A DNA stretch of 64,000 nucleotides from positions 1,208,001-1,272,000 of the forward strand of contig NZ_CP069127.1 in NCBI RefSeq assembly GCF_016811915.1, read 5' to 3'. This DNA comes from Brevibacillus choshinensis (GTDB lineage Bacteria > Bacillota > Bacilli > Brevibacillales > Brevibacillaceae). The notes under the pieces are model-generated. The model was not told where the DNA came from. It ran no database searches and was given only the letters and a program-made list of their open reading frames with translations. The position numbers and the translations under genes are program-made. Below, one piece after another: positions 49,925 through 58,058 of the stretch (its first letter is position 1; every line of letters starts with the position of its first letter).

Positions 49925-50680
49925 ATGTTTAAAAAACAGTATCTGGCGGTTGCATCTGCTTTGGTTCTGACAGCGGGACTGTTTCCAGCAAGCTCCGATG
50001 CACAAGTAGCAAAGAAGAATCTGGCTGCCACTTACAACAACATTAAGGTCCTGTATAACGGCAACCAAGTTTCTACAACGATCGAACCTTTTATTGTAAA
50101 CGGTACGACGTATATTCCTCTGCGCATGATGGCCGGCGTATTCAACAAGGACATCACGTGGGATGGCACAAACTATACGATCAACGTAAAAGACCAGGCG
50201 GATCCAGGCTATGAATCTCAATTGGCGCAAAAGGATGCTGAAATTTCCAGATTGAAAGCCCAAATCGATGATCTGAATGATGAAATCGATGGACTGGAAG
50301 ACGATCTGGCTGATTATGAAGACGATGATAACAGCGATGATATCGACGACGTCATCGATGACCTGGAAGATCAGCTGAATGATGACTACGGTGATTTCGA
50401 AGATTTGGAATGGGACATTTCTCTCAGTGGCGATGAAGACGACATCGAAGTGGAAATTTCCATCGACCTGTCGGAATACCAAGATGACTTCGATGACCTG
50501 AGCAACAGTAAATTGGAAAAGCTCGTGGAAGACATCGTGAACGATATCTGGGATGAATCCGACCTGGAAGATGCGGACATCGAAGGGGTCATCATCGACA
50601 GCGATTCCGATGACGAACAATACGACTTCGAAGGCGACGCAAGCGATGGATCCATCTATTTCGATGGCGATGAAATCTAA
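49925..50680 (+). CDS. Secreted protein: copper-amine-oxidase-like N-terminal domain plus highly acidic region
   Basis: A 251-residue exported protein. The signal peptide ends near Ala26 (SSDA). Residues about 38-90 form a copper amine oxidase N-terminal-like domain (VLYNGNQVS.., FIVNGTTYIPLRMMAGVF, ITWDGTNYTINV), a common surface module in Paenibacillales. Residues 95-125 look like a coiled coil (LAQKDAEISRLKAQIDDLND), and the rest is extremely Asp/Glu-rich (roughly 40%), which suggests calcium or other cation binding. The function is unknown. A perfect TTGACA lies upstream at 49834, but its -10 is poor. GGGAGAATGGAGG precedes the ATG. Confidence 0.75.
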   Translation: MFKKQYLAVASALVLTAGLFPASSDAQVAKKNLAATYNNIKVLYNGNQVSTTIEPFIVNGTTYIPLRMMAGVFNKDITWDGTNYTINVKDQADPGYESQLAQKDAEISRLKAQIDDLNDEIDGLEDDLADYEDDDNSDDIDDVIDDLEDQLNDDYGDFEDLEWDISLSGDEDDIEVEISIDLSEYQDDFDDLSNSKLEKLVEDIVNDIWDESDLEDADIEGVIIDSDSDDEQYDFEGDASDGSIYFDGDEI

Positions 50681-50689
50681 TGACTAACA

Positions 50690-50732
50690 AAAAAAGCCTT
50701 GCTCTCTCACATGAGACAGCAAGGCTTTTTTC
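50690..50732 (+). terminator. Intrinsic terminator after the acidic secreted protein
   Basis: AAAAAAGCCTTGCTCTCTC pairs with GAGACAGCAAGGCTTTTTT, forming a long stem with a short central interruption and a T-rich tail. It separates this gene from the two-component pair. Confidence 0.9.
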
Positions 50733-50868
50733 CTATTTCCAAAAAGAGCAAATCCACATATAAAAAATAAGAGGTAAACTGATAGTATAGAAAGAGAGAA
50801 GAGCGGCCTCATAAAAGGTGACCGCGAATGGGGAATGATGATATGTCTATCAATCAGGATCGACTTCC

Positions 50869-51558
50869 ATGAAAAACATACTATTAGTAGAGGATGAACT
50901 GGTAATCTCGCGGGTGCTCAAGGCCTACCTACAAAAAGCGGGCTATCAGGTATGGCAGGCCGTCGATGGGCTCGAGGCGCTTTCGCTATTCGATGAAAAA
51001 AAGCCGGATCTGGTGCTGCTGGATGTCATGCTGCCGGAGCGCAACGGTTGGGAAATTTTGCAGTACATACGGGAAAAAAGCGCCTGTCCGGTGATCATGA
51101 TCACTGCCTTGGGGCAAACCGATCAAAAGCTGATGGGGCTGAACGAAGGAGCGGATGACTACATCACCAAGCCTTTCGTGGCAGAAGAGGTCGTCGCTCG
51201 GGTGAATGCGGTGCTGAGAAGATCCGCTATTTTGATCAAAGACCAGGAGACCCGAATCTTCGGAAGCCTGAAAATCAATTTCCAGTCCCACAACGTCACA
51301 CTGCATGGACTCGAAGTCTTGTTCCATCCGCGGGATCTGTCCCTGCTTCTGTTTCTGGCGCAAAATCCAAATCAAACCTTTACCCGTGACCAGCTGATCG
51401 ACCAGGTGTGGGGAATGGACTACGGCGGCAGCGATCGGGCAGTGGACCTGGCGATCAAGCGCATTCGCAAGACATTGGAAAACTGGCCTCCGTCCGAAGG
51501 CGAGATCAAAACGCTGCGAGGGGTGGGGTATCAGTTCTGTGTTTACAAAAAACAATAA
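50869..51558 (+). CDS. Response regulator, OmpR/PhoB family
   Basis: A 229-residue DNA-binding response regulator. The receiver (1-118) has the acidic pair in LLVEDE, the phosphoacceptor D52 (LVLLDVMLPERNG) and K101 (ITKPF). The C-terminal winged helix (135-226) has FTRDQLIDQVWG and VDLAIKRIRKTLE, then the wing LRGVGYQF. It is co-transcribed with the overlapping kinase gene. No strong Shine-Dalgarno precedes ATG 50869 (CAGGATC only). The signal and targets are unknown; neighbours suggest envelope or dicarboxylate physiology but do not prove it. Confidence 0.92.
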   Translation: MKNILLVEDELVISRVLKAYLQKAGYQVWQAVDGLEALSLFDEKKPDLVLLDVMLPERNGWEILQYIREKSACPVIMITALGQTDQKLMGLNEGADDYITKPFVAEEVVARVNAVLRRSAILIKDQETRIFGSLKINFQSHNVTLHGLEVLFHPRDLSLLLFLAQNPNQTFTRDQLIDQVWGMDYGGSDRAVDLAIKRIRKTLENWPPSEGEIKTLRGVGYQFCVYKKQ

Positions 51559-52978
51559 GCCCGTTTCTTTGCTTCGCTACTGGACGGTACGTTATTTGAT
51601 CACACTTTGCTGTGGACTGGTCATCATCGGGATTGTGTCGTCCTATTGGATCAAGTACGCGGCAACGGAAAAGCAGCTGGAGGTCACGCGGCTATTTGCG
51701 GAAGAAGTGGCGGACCGGGTCGTGGATGACGCAGGAAATTTGCTCGTAGGCAATACGCTGCATCAGGTCCTGGACAATCGGCGAAAGTTCATGGGCGTCG
51801 ATCGCAATTTGCTGCTGTTCATCAAAAATGATAAGGGCGAGCTGATCTACAGCCGGCCAGGACAGCTGCCGCCGCCGCTGCAAAACGATCTGGAACGACT
51901 CCTGACCGAAGCGGAACGCTCCGATAAAGTAAAGCAGCCGAATGGAGACACGCAATACGTCGTCAAGAAGGATTTGGAATATAACGACAAAAATATCGGG
52001 AGGGTCATCCTTCTCTTTCCGGAAACCGATATCAAGGTGGGAAGGGAGCAGCTGCAGTACCTGGTGATTATGCTCGGAAGTCTGGGAGTGCTGGGCTGGG
52101 CCGTCATTTATTTCCACTCGCGGCGCTTGTCTGAGCCGATTCAGAACGTGGTGGTGGCCGCCAGACAGATCGTAGAGGGAAACTATGATGTTCCGCTTCA
52201 TCAACCGATCAAAGAGAAGGAAATCCATGAGCTGGTCTACACGTTCAAGGAAATGGCGGATAGGCTGCGCCAGCTCGAAAGCATGCGCACGGAGCTGCTG
52301 GCTGGCGTCACCCATGAATTGAAAACGCCGGTGACATCCATCAGCGGACTCGTGCAGGCCATCAACGACGAGGTCGTATCGGGTGAGGAAGAAAAGGAAT
52401 TTTTGGAGATTTGCCTGAAGGAGACGAAAAGGCTGCAAAGCATGGTCGAGGATTTGCTGGATTTCAACTCGTTTGCAGTCGGAGCTATTGCCGTTGCGCA
52501 GGAAGAGCAGAACCTGAACAAACTCGTCCGGGAGATTGCATCGCAGTGGAAAATCGTGAATGATCCGGATCCGATATCGCTGTACACGAACATTCCGGAA
52601 AAACAGTCGATAGTGCTAGTAGATCCAGGGCGTGTCCAGCAGATCCTGATCAACTTGCTGAACAATGCGAAACAGGCGATCGGTGCCGGGGGAAAAATCG
52701 AGCTGGAGCTGTATGAAACGCCGGCTGACATGCGGATCGATGTAAAGGATAACGGACAAGGTATACCGCAAGAGGAACAGTCCTTGATCTTCGAGCGTTT
52801 TTTCCGGGGAAGCAACAAGAAGGACAAGGTGCGCGGCTTGGGCCTTGGCCTGTCCTTTTCCCGCATGATCGCAAAGGCATTGGGCGGCGAGCTCGTGCTC
52901 AAGGAAAGTTCGGAGCAAGGCTCAACATTCACGTTGATTTTGCCGAAATTGTTCCAGGAAAAGAAGGCCAGCTCCTGA
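51539..52978 (+). CDS. Sensor histidine kinase partner of the OmpR-type regulator
   Basis: A 479-residue membrane kinase. TM1 is at about residues 17-36 and TM2 at about 172-192, with an extracellular sensor of about 135 residues between. HAMP follows (SEPIQNVVVAARQIVEGNYD region), then HisKA with the phosphohistidine in GVTHELKTPVTS, and HATPase_c with the N-box NLLNNAKQAI, DNGQGIP and GLGLGLSFS. The start is GTG 51539, 20 bases inside the regulator gene, so expression is coupled. A hairpin terminator lies 65 bases after the stop. Confidence 0.92.
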   Translation: MFTKNNKPVSLLRYWTVRYLITLCCGLVIIGIVSSYWIKYAATEKQLEVTRLFAEEVADRVVDDAGNLLVGNTLHQVLDNRRKFMGVDRNLLLFIKNDKGELIYSRPGQLPPPLQNDLERLLTEAERSDKVKQPNGDTQYVVKKDLEYNDKNIGRVILLFPETDIKVGREQLQYLVIMLGSLGVLGWAVIYFHSRRLSEPIQNVVVAARQIVEGNYDVPLHQPIKEKEIHELVYTFKEMADRLRQLESMRTELLAGVTHELKTPVTSISGLVQAINDEVVSGEEEKEFLEICLKETKRLQSMVEDLLDFNSFAVGAIAVAQEEQNLNKLVREIASQWKIVNDPDPISLYTNIPEKQSIVLVDPGRVQQILINLLNNAKQAIGAGGKIELELYETPADMRIDVKDNGQGIPQEEQSLIFERFFRGSNKKDKVRGLGLGLSFSRMIAKALGGELVLKESSEQGSTFTLILPKLFQEKKASS

Positions 52979-53042
52979 CAGCTTTGCTGCTGGGAAGCAG
53001 GCCTTTTTGCAGCTAGTGATCCGCGGCTACTTTTCAAATAGA

Positions 53043-53078
53043 CGGAGCTTCACCTCTCTTGGTGAAGCTCTTTGATTT
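53043..53078 (+). terminator. Terminator after the histidine kinase, overlapping the dctB 3' end
   Basis: GGAGCTTCACC pairs with GGTGAAGCTC, loop TCTCTT, followed by TTTGATTTT on the plus strand. The stem includes the last codons of the convergent dctB gene. Confidence 0.75.
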
Positions 53079-54099
53079 TATCCATGAGTGGTTTCCCGAT
53101 GCTGGGGGCGAACTTGGTGTAAACCGATTGCATCGCCTGACGCCAGACCTGCTGTTCCCGAGGGGTCAGCTCATGGATTTCCATGCTGGACTCTTCCTTC
53201 ATTTGCTGCAATTGCTGTTGATTCATCGTAACGGCCAACTCGTTGATATAGGAGGTGGATTCACGCATTGCTTCCTCGATGTCCGTCTGGATGTCAGGGG
53301 GGAGCTTTTCCCAAAAAGAGCGGTTCATGATCACAGCATAACCAAGATACCCGTGATTGCTGATGGTCATGTATTTTTGCACCTGATAGAGCCGCTTGGT
53401 GTAGATATTGGAGATCGTGTTTTCCTGTCCATCGACGGCACCGTCAGCCAATTTACGGTATACATCGGTGAAAGGCGCGTCTTCCGTTGTTGCACCGATG
53501 GTTTGGAACTGGGCTTGCAGAACTTTGCTCGGCATGATTCGGAAGCGCTGGCCCCGCAAATCCTCGGGCATGCGGATGGGCTGGTTGCTGGTGAATTGTT
53601 TAAAGCCGTTGCTCCAAAACGCCATTCCCTTGATGTTGAATGGCTCCAAGGTCTGAAACAGCAGATGGCCGATCTCGCCGTTCACCGCCTGCTGGACCTG
53701 CGCCTCGTCGCGAAAAGCGTAGGGAAGATCCATGGCGAGCCATGCGGGAATCTGATTGGACAATTTGGAATAGGCTGGTGCAATCATCTGCACGTCGCCG
53801 TTCATCAGGGCCTCCAGCTCCGTGTTGTCCGAGTAAAGTATGCCGTTCGCAAATACCTGCACTTCCACACGTCCATTCGTTTTTTCCTTGACCAATTGGG
53901 AAAATCGGTCCACGGCGAGACCCTTTGGCGTGTTTTCCGCAACCACATGGCTGAATTTGATGATAATCCTCTCCGATAGTCCTTCCTGCTCCTCGTCGTA
54001 GCTCCAATTTGCGAGAGGAAGATCACCGCCAAAGCCGATTGCGATGGCGCTTGCGAGTCCAAGCAAGACGAACAAGGCGATGCTTGCAACAGATCTCAT
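53050..54099 (-). CDS. dctB: DctP-family solute-binding protein, likely C4-dicarboxylate co-sensor DctB
   Basis: A 349-residue exported binding protein of the TRAP (DctP) family. A signal anchor lies at residues 5-25 (SIALFVLLGLASAIAIGF). Family segments include IIIKFSHVVAENTPKGLAVD, VQVFANGILYSDN, GMAFWSNGFKQFTS and the DVYRKLADGAVDGQENT ligand region. No DctQ or DctM permease genes are present. It is divergent from a DctS-like kinase and DctR-like regulator, as in B. subtilis, where DctB is needed for dicarboxylate sensing and uptake with DctP/A. ATG 54099 has AGCAGGTG six bases upstream; GTG 54108 is the alternative. Confidence 0.88.
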   Translation of the reverse strand: MRSVASIALFVLLGLASAIAIGFGGDLPLANWSYDEEQEGLSERIIIKFSHVVAENTPKGLAVDRFSQLVKEKTNGRVEVQVFANGILYSDNTELEALMNGDVQMIAPAYSKLSNQIPAWLAMDLPYAFRDEAQVQQAVNGEIGHLLFQTLEPFNIKGMAFWSNGFKQFTSNQPIRMPEDLRGQRFRIMPSKVLQAQFQTIGATTEDAPFTDVYRKLADGAVDGQENTISNIYTKRLYQVQKYMTISNHGYLGYAVIMNRSFWEKLPPDIQTDIEEAMRESTSYINELAVTMNQQQLQQMKEESSMEIHELTPREQQVWRQAMQSVYTKFAPSIGKPLMDKIKELHQER

Positions 54100-54127
54100 G
54101 GAGAACACCTGCTTACAATGAGTTGAT

Positions 54128-54156
54128 TTGCTGGGAGTACTGTACCAAAATATATG
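54128..54156 (+). promoter_or_regulatory. Candidate promoter of dctSR
   Basis: TTGCTG (54128-54133) and TATATG (54151-54156) with 17 bases between lie in the dctB/dctS divergent gap, about 35 bases before the proposed dctS start. Confidence 0.42.
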
Positions 54157-54191
54157 GTAGCAGGCAAACCCGTCAGAGAGGAAGAACCGTT

Positions 54192-55790
54192 CTGTTCAAG
54201 CGCTTAAAAATTAAATGGAAAATCATGCTTCTCTCCGTCGGCATCGTGCTGTTTTCCCTGGTGATCGGCAGTCTGATCGTTGTAGGGGGCATCATTCGTG
54301 TGACGGAGACACAGCTGGGACAGCGGTTGATGACAACAGCCCGCACCATTGCCGAGATCCCCGTGATTCAAAAAAGCATTCAGGAGCCGGACGGGTGGCG
54401 TGTCATCAATCCTACGGCGCACAAGCTGAAAATCGTCAATGACGTTACCTATATCGTAGTCTTGAATAAAGACCGTGTCCGCTATTCGGATCCGCTGGAC
54501 AAACGGATCGGGACCTTTTATCGGGGAAAGGACGTGGAGGCGGCGTTCGCTGAGCATTCCTACCAGCAAAAGGTAAGGGGAGAGCTAGGCACAGCGCTTC
54601 GAGCCTACGTGCCGCTCATGGACGAGCATCACCAGCAAGTAGGCGTAGTGCTGGTGGGACGGGTCATGCCCGGCGTCTGGGAAATCATGCGGGAGGAGCG
54701 GGCCAATATCGCCATCACGTTCTTTCTCTCTCTGCTGTTTGGCGTATGGGGGTCGTATCAGCTGGCACGCCATATGAAGAAGCAGATGCTGAATCTCGAG
54801 CCGGATGAGATCGCCCGGATTCTCGTCGAGCGGACAGCGACCTTTCACTCCATGCACGAAGGGGTCATCGCCATCGACAATCAGGAGCGCATCACAATAT
54901 TCAATGATCGCGCCAAGCAGATCTTTGGGCTGGATGAGGACTTGGAAGTGCTGGGCATGCCCATTCGCTCAGTCCTTCACGACACGAGGCTGCCAGAGGT
55001 GCTGGAGCAGCAAAAGAACTTCACCAATACGGAAATTCACGTGGGAAATACGCTCCTCTGGTCAAACCGCTTTTTGATCAAAGTCGAGAACAAGGTCGTA
55101 GGGGCTCTGGCGATCTTTCAGGACCGCACGGAGGTAGCCAGGATGGCGGAAGAACTGACAGGAGTCAAAGAATTCGTCGGGGCCTTGCGGGTCCAAAATC
55201 ACGAGCACATGAACAAGCTTCATACCATCGCCGGACTGCTCCAGCTCCATCAGCACGAAAAGGCGCTTGCCTACTTGTTCGAGGTGAGTGATCAACAGGA
55301 AGAGCTGACTTCCTTTTTGTCGAGTCAGATTGCCGACGAAAATGTTTCGGGGCTCTTGATGGGCAAGGTGAGCAGGGGCAGGGAGCTCGGAATTCGTGTC
55401 ACCATTGACCGGATGAGCCGTTTGGAGCAGTTTCCCCCGTACATGGATCACCACAACTTTGTATTGATTCTGGGGAACCTCATCGAAAATGCATTTGACT
55501 CACTGGAAAAAAGCGATCGGCAAGACAAGGAAATCACGATCAGCATCGAACAGGACAGCGAGGTGTGTTCGCTCTTGGTCGAGGACAACGGGATTGGGAT
55601 GGATGAGAATACGCGAGCCCGCATGCTCGAGCGAGGTTTTTCCACCAAGGAACGGGAGCATCGCGGACTCGGATTGCATTTGGTGCATCAGCTGGTGAAA
55701 AAAGGGGGAGGGGAGTTGGTCTGCCATTCCCGCCCGAATGAAGGAGCCAGCTTTCTTATTACGTTTCCGATGAAGGAGGTGGACGAGTGA
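54192..55790 (+). CDS. dctS: C4-dicarboxylate sensor histidine kinase, DctS/DcuS/CitA family
   Basis: A kinase of about 532 residues. TM1 (MLLSVGIVLFSLVIGSLIVV) is followed by a PDC-type extracellular sensor (about 120 residues, with PTAHKLKIVNDVTYIVVLNK), TM2 (IAITFFLSLLFGVWGSY), a PAS domain, and the CitA-type phosphohistidine segment ALRVQNHEHMNKLHTIAGLL. HATPase_c has NLIENAFDSL, DNGIGM and GLGLHLV. No ATG gives a normal N-terminus: ATG 54225 would start inside TM1, so CTG 54192, eight bases after AGAGGAAG, is proposed. The stop overlaps dctR. Confidence 0.88.
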   Translation: MFKRLKIKWKIMLLSVGIVLFSLVIGSLIVVGGIIRVTETQLGQRLMTTARTIAEIPVIQKSIQEPDGWRVINPTAHKLKIVNDVTYIVVLNKDRVRYSDPLDKRIGTFYRGKDVEAAFAEHSYQQKVRGELGTALRAYVPLMDEHHQQVGVVLVGRVMPGVWEIMREERANIAITFFLSLLFGVWGSYQLARHMKKQMLNLEPDEIARILVERTATFHSMHEGVIAIDNQERITIFNDRAKQIFGLDEDLEVLGMPIRSVLHDTRLPEVLEQQKNFTNTEIHVGNTLLWSNRFLIKVENKVVGALAIFQDRTEVARMAEELTGVKEFVGALRVQNHEHMNKLHTIAGLLQLHQHEKALAYLFEVSDQQEELTSFLSSQIADENVSGLLMGKVSRGRELGIRVTIDRMSRLEQFPPYMDHHNFVLILGNLIENAFDSLEKSDRQDKEITISIEQDSEVCSLLVEDNGIGMDENTRARMLERGFSTKEREHRGLGLHLVHQLVKKGGGELVCHSRPNEGASFLITFPMKEVDE

Positions 55791-56506
55791 TGGTCCAGGA
55801 GTCCATTCGAGTGGTCGTCATCGAAGACGATCCGATGGTGCAGGAAATCAACACGCAGTTTATCGAGCGCGTCCCAGGCTTTCAGGTCGTGGGAGTCGCC
55901 GCAAATGGGGCGGAGGGTGTCAAGCTGGCCAGGGAGCTGGTGCCTGATCTGGTCGTGATGGACGTCTTCATGCCCGTTCAGGACGGGGTCAAGGCCCTGA
56001 TGGAGCTGCGCGCGTGCGACCAGGCCGTCGATGTCATCGTGATCACTGCGGCCAAGGACAAGCCCACCATTCAGGCGATGCTGCGCAATGGTGCGATGGA
56101 TTACATCATCAAGCCGTTTCAATATGAGCGAATCCAGCAATCTCTCGAATCCTATCGGCAGTATCGCCAGCAGATGGGCCTGGATGGCTCCGCGTCCCAG
56201 GAAGAGGTGGATCGGCTGTTTCGCAAGACGGTAGGGCAGCCGGGCAAAGAGAGTGATCCTGTCAAAGAAACAGAAGCATTGCCCAAGGGATTGCACGCTG
56301 TTACACTGGATCAAATAGAACGTCATTTGGAAAGGGAAAATCAGTCCCTTTCAGCAGAAGAAGTGGCTGAGCGGGTCGGGATTGCCAGAGTGACTGCCAG
56401 GCGCTATCTGGACTACCTCGAAAAAGTGGGACGGGTGCGGCTGGATGTCAGCTATGGGGGAGTAGGCAGGCCCACCAATCGGTACATGCGGGTACACAAA
56501 AAATAA
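55790..56506 (+). CDS. dctR: Response regulator, CitT/DcuR/DctR family
   Basis: A 238-residue regulator. The receiver has IEDDPMVQEIN and the phosphoacceptor aspartate in DLVVMDVFMPVQDG (about D56), with IIKPF. The C-terminal part (about 175-235) is a helix-turn-helix of the citrate/malate regulator type: LSAEEVAERVGIARVTARRYLDYLE. It should activate the dicarboxylate carrier gene on signals from DctS. GTG 55787 overlaps the dctS stop, but ATG 55790 has the better spacing (seven bases) from AAGGAGGTGG. Confidence 0.9.
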   Translation: MVQESIRVVVIEDDPMVQEINTQFIERVPGFQVVGVAANGAEGVKLARELVPDLVVMDVFMPVQDGVKALMELRACDQAVDVIVITAAKDKPTIQAMLRNGAMDYIIKPFQYERIQQSLESYRQYRQQMGLDGSASQEEVDRLFRKTVGQPGKESDPVKETEALPKGLHAVTLDQIERHLERENQSLSAEEVAERVGIARVTARRYLDYLEKVGRVRLDVSYGGVGRPTNRYMRVHKK

Positions 56507-56524
56507 TCGGGAGGTGGGCGTTGG

Positions 56525-57895
56525 ATGATCGATTATGAAGCCGTCCTGGGCTCATTGTTCGACATCGTGCACGTCACGGATGCACAAGGCAGAACGCTCT
56601 ACTGCTCGAAGAGGTACGGGGAATACTTTGGAATCGATCCCGAGGAAATGATGGGGAAGCCTATCGAGGACTTCTATCACATGGGCTATTTTTCGCCTAC
56701 GATTACCATGCGTGTCATTCGGGACAAAAAGAAGGTACAAACGATCCAGACGACCAGGCAAAACCGAAAGCTCTTTGTGGAGGGCACCCCGATCTGGGAC
56801 AAGGACGGCACCTTCAGTGGAGTCGTCAATACATCGATCGATATCACGGACGAAGAAAAGCTTCAGCAGGAGCTGAATGAAACCAAGTACATCGGGACAC
56901 TTTACCAAAGTGAAATCACCAAAGAGCGGGGCAGACAGAAAGGGAATACGTGTCTGATCTACCGCAGCACCTCCATGCAGCAGGTGACGGCCATGGCTGA
57001 AAAGCTGGCACAAGTAGAGTCATCCATGATCCTGCTCGGGGAGTCAGGTGTCGGCAAAGGCGTGCTGGCCAAGTACATCCATGAATGCAGCCCGCGCATG
57101 GACAAGCCGTTTGTACATATCAACTGTGGCGCGATTCCCGAGACGCTGCTGGAATCAGAGCTGTTCGGCTACGAAAAGGGCGCTTTTACGGGAGCAGACA
57201 AGGACGGCAAGTCCGGGCTGATCGAAAAGGCAAACGGCGGCACCCTTTTTTTGGATGAGATCGGGGAGCTGCCGCTCAACTTGCAGGTAAAGCTGCTGAC
57301 GGTCTTGCAGGACAAGATGATTACGCCTGTGGGCAGCTCCATTCCGCGCAAAGTGGACGTGAAGCTCATCACCGCGACGAACCAAAACCTGCGGCAGATG
57401 GTGAAGGAAGGGAAGTTCCGCGAAGATTTGTACTACCGCATTCACGTGGTTCCCTTGGAAATACCGCCGCTGCGGGAGCGCAGGGAAGAAATCCCCGTCC
57501 TCGTCCACTACTTTCTCGGCGTCTTTTCCGAGAGGTACAGCCTCGACAGACAGCTCAGCGACGCCTGTTATCGGATCCTCGAGGAATACGACTGGCCCGG
57601 AAATGTGCGTGAGCTGGAAAACGTGGTGGAGCGTCTGGTGGTCACTTCGCATGATGAATGGATCACGCCCGCGCAGATCCCCCGCTATATTCACAACCAG
57701 GAGAGCAGTGCGAATAACGGGGTCAAAGTGGACCGCGTGATGCAGATGCAGGATGCGATGGAGGAAGTGGAGCGGCAGCTGATGCAGCATGCCTATGATC
57801 TGCACAAGACGACGACCAAGGTGGCAGAGGCTTTGGGGATCAGCCAGCCTTCTGCGAGCCGCAAGCTGCGCAAATGGGTATTCCAGCGTGAATAA
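56525..57895 (+). CDS. Sigma-54-dependent transcriptional activator with PAS sensor domain
   Basis: A 456-residue enhancer-binding protein. A PAS domain lies at residues 5-110 (FDIVHVTDAQGRTLYCSKRY). The AAA+ domain spans about 143-375, with Walker A GESGVGKG (172-179), the sigma-54 contact loop GAFTGA (219-224), Walker B LFLDEI (241-246) and the arginine-finger region REDLYYRIHVVP. The C-terminal HTH is at about 425-451 (TKVAEALGISQPSASRKL). There is no receiver, so a ligand or redox state sensed by PAS controls it. GGGAGGTGGG precedes the ATG. The next gene has a consensus -24/-12 promoter. Confidence 0.94.
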   Translation: MIDYEAVLGSLFDIVHVTDAQGRTLYCSKRYGEYFGIDPEEMMGKPIEDFYHMGYFSPTITMRVIRDKKKVQTIQTTRQNRKLFVEGTPIWDKDGTFSGVVNTSIDITDEEKLQQELNETKYIGTLYQSEITKERGRQKGNTCLIYRSTSMQQVTAMAEKLAQVESSMILLGESGVGKGVLAKYIHECSPRMDKPFVHINCGAIPETLLESELFGYEKGAFTGADKDGKSGLIEKANGGTLFLDEIGELPLNLQVKLLTVLQDKMITPVGSSIPRKVDVKLITATNQNLRQMVKEGKFREDLYYRIHVVPLEIPPLRERREEIPVLVHYFLGVFSERYSLDRQLSDACYRILEEYDWPGNVRELENVVERLVVTSHDEWITPAQIPRYIHNQESSANNGVKVDRVMQMQDAMEEVERQLMQHAYDLHKTTTKVAEALGISQPSASRKLRKWVFQRE

Positions 57896-57899
57896 CCCC

Positions 57900-57962
57900 T
57901 ATTCACCGCAGAATAAAGGGAGCGCGCTGAAAAGATGCGAGGATGGCGATCGTGTATGCACG
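57900..57962. promoter_or_regulatory. Palindromes upstream of the sigma-54 promoter (candidate enhancer sites)
   Basis: TATTC-N6-GAATA (57900-57915) and CGTGTATGCACG (57951-57962) lie about 100 and 45 bases upstream of the -24 element. Such sites suit an enhancer-binding protein; no protection data exist here. Confidence 0.4.
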
Positions 57963-58000
57963 GCTGAATAGTGAACCGGCTGAGATGTGCGGGCTTGGGC

Positions 58001-58017
58001 TTGGCACCGTTTTTGCA
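58001..58017 (+). promoter_or_regulatory. Sigma-54 (-24/-12) promoter
   Basis: TTGGCAC, five bases, then TTGCA matches the full sigma-54 consensus with the correct spacing. It lies between the activator gene and the peptide-binding lipoprotein gene, 42 bases before the latter's ATG. Confidence 0.9.
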
Positions 58018-58058
58018 AAATTGAAACAGCAATCTCGTAACAAGGGGGCGCTAGTGCA

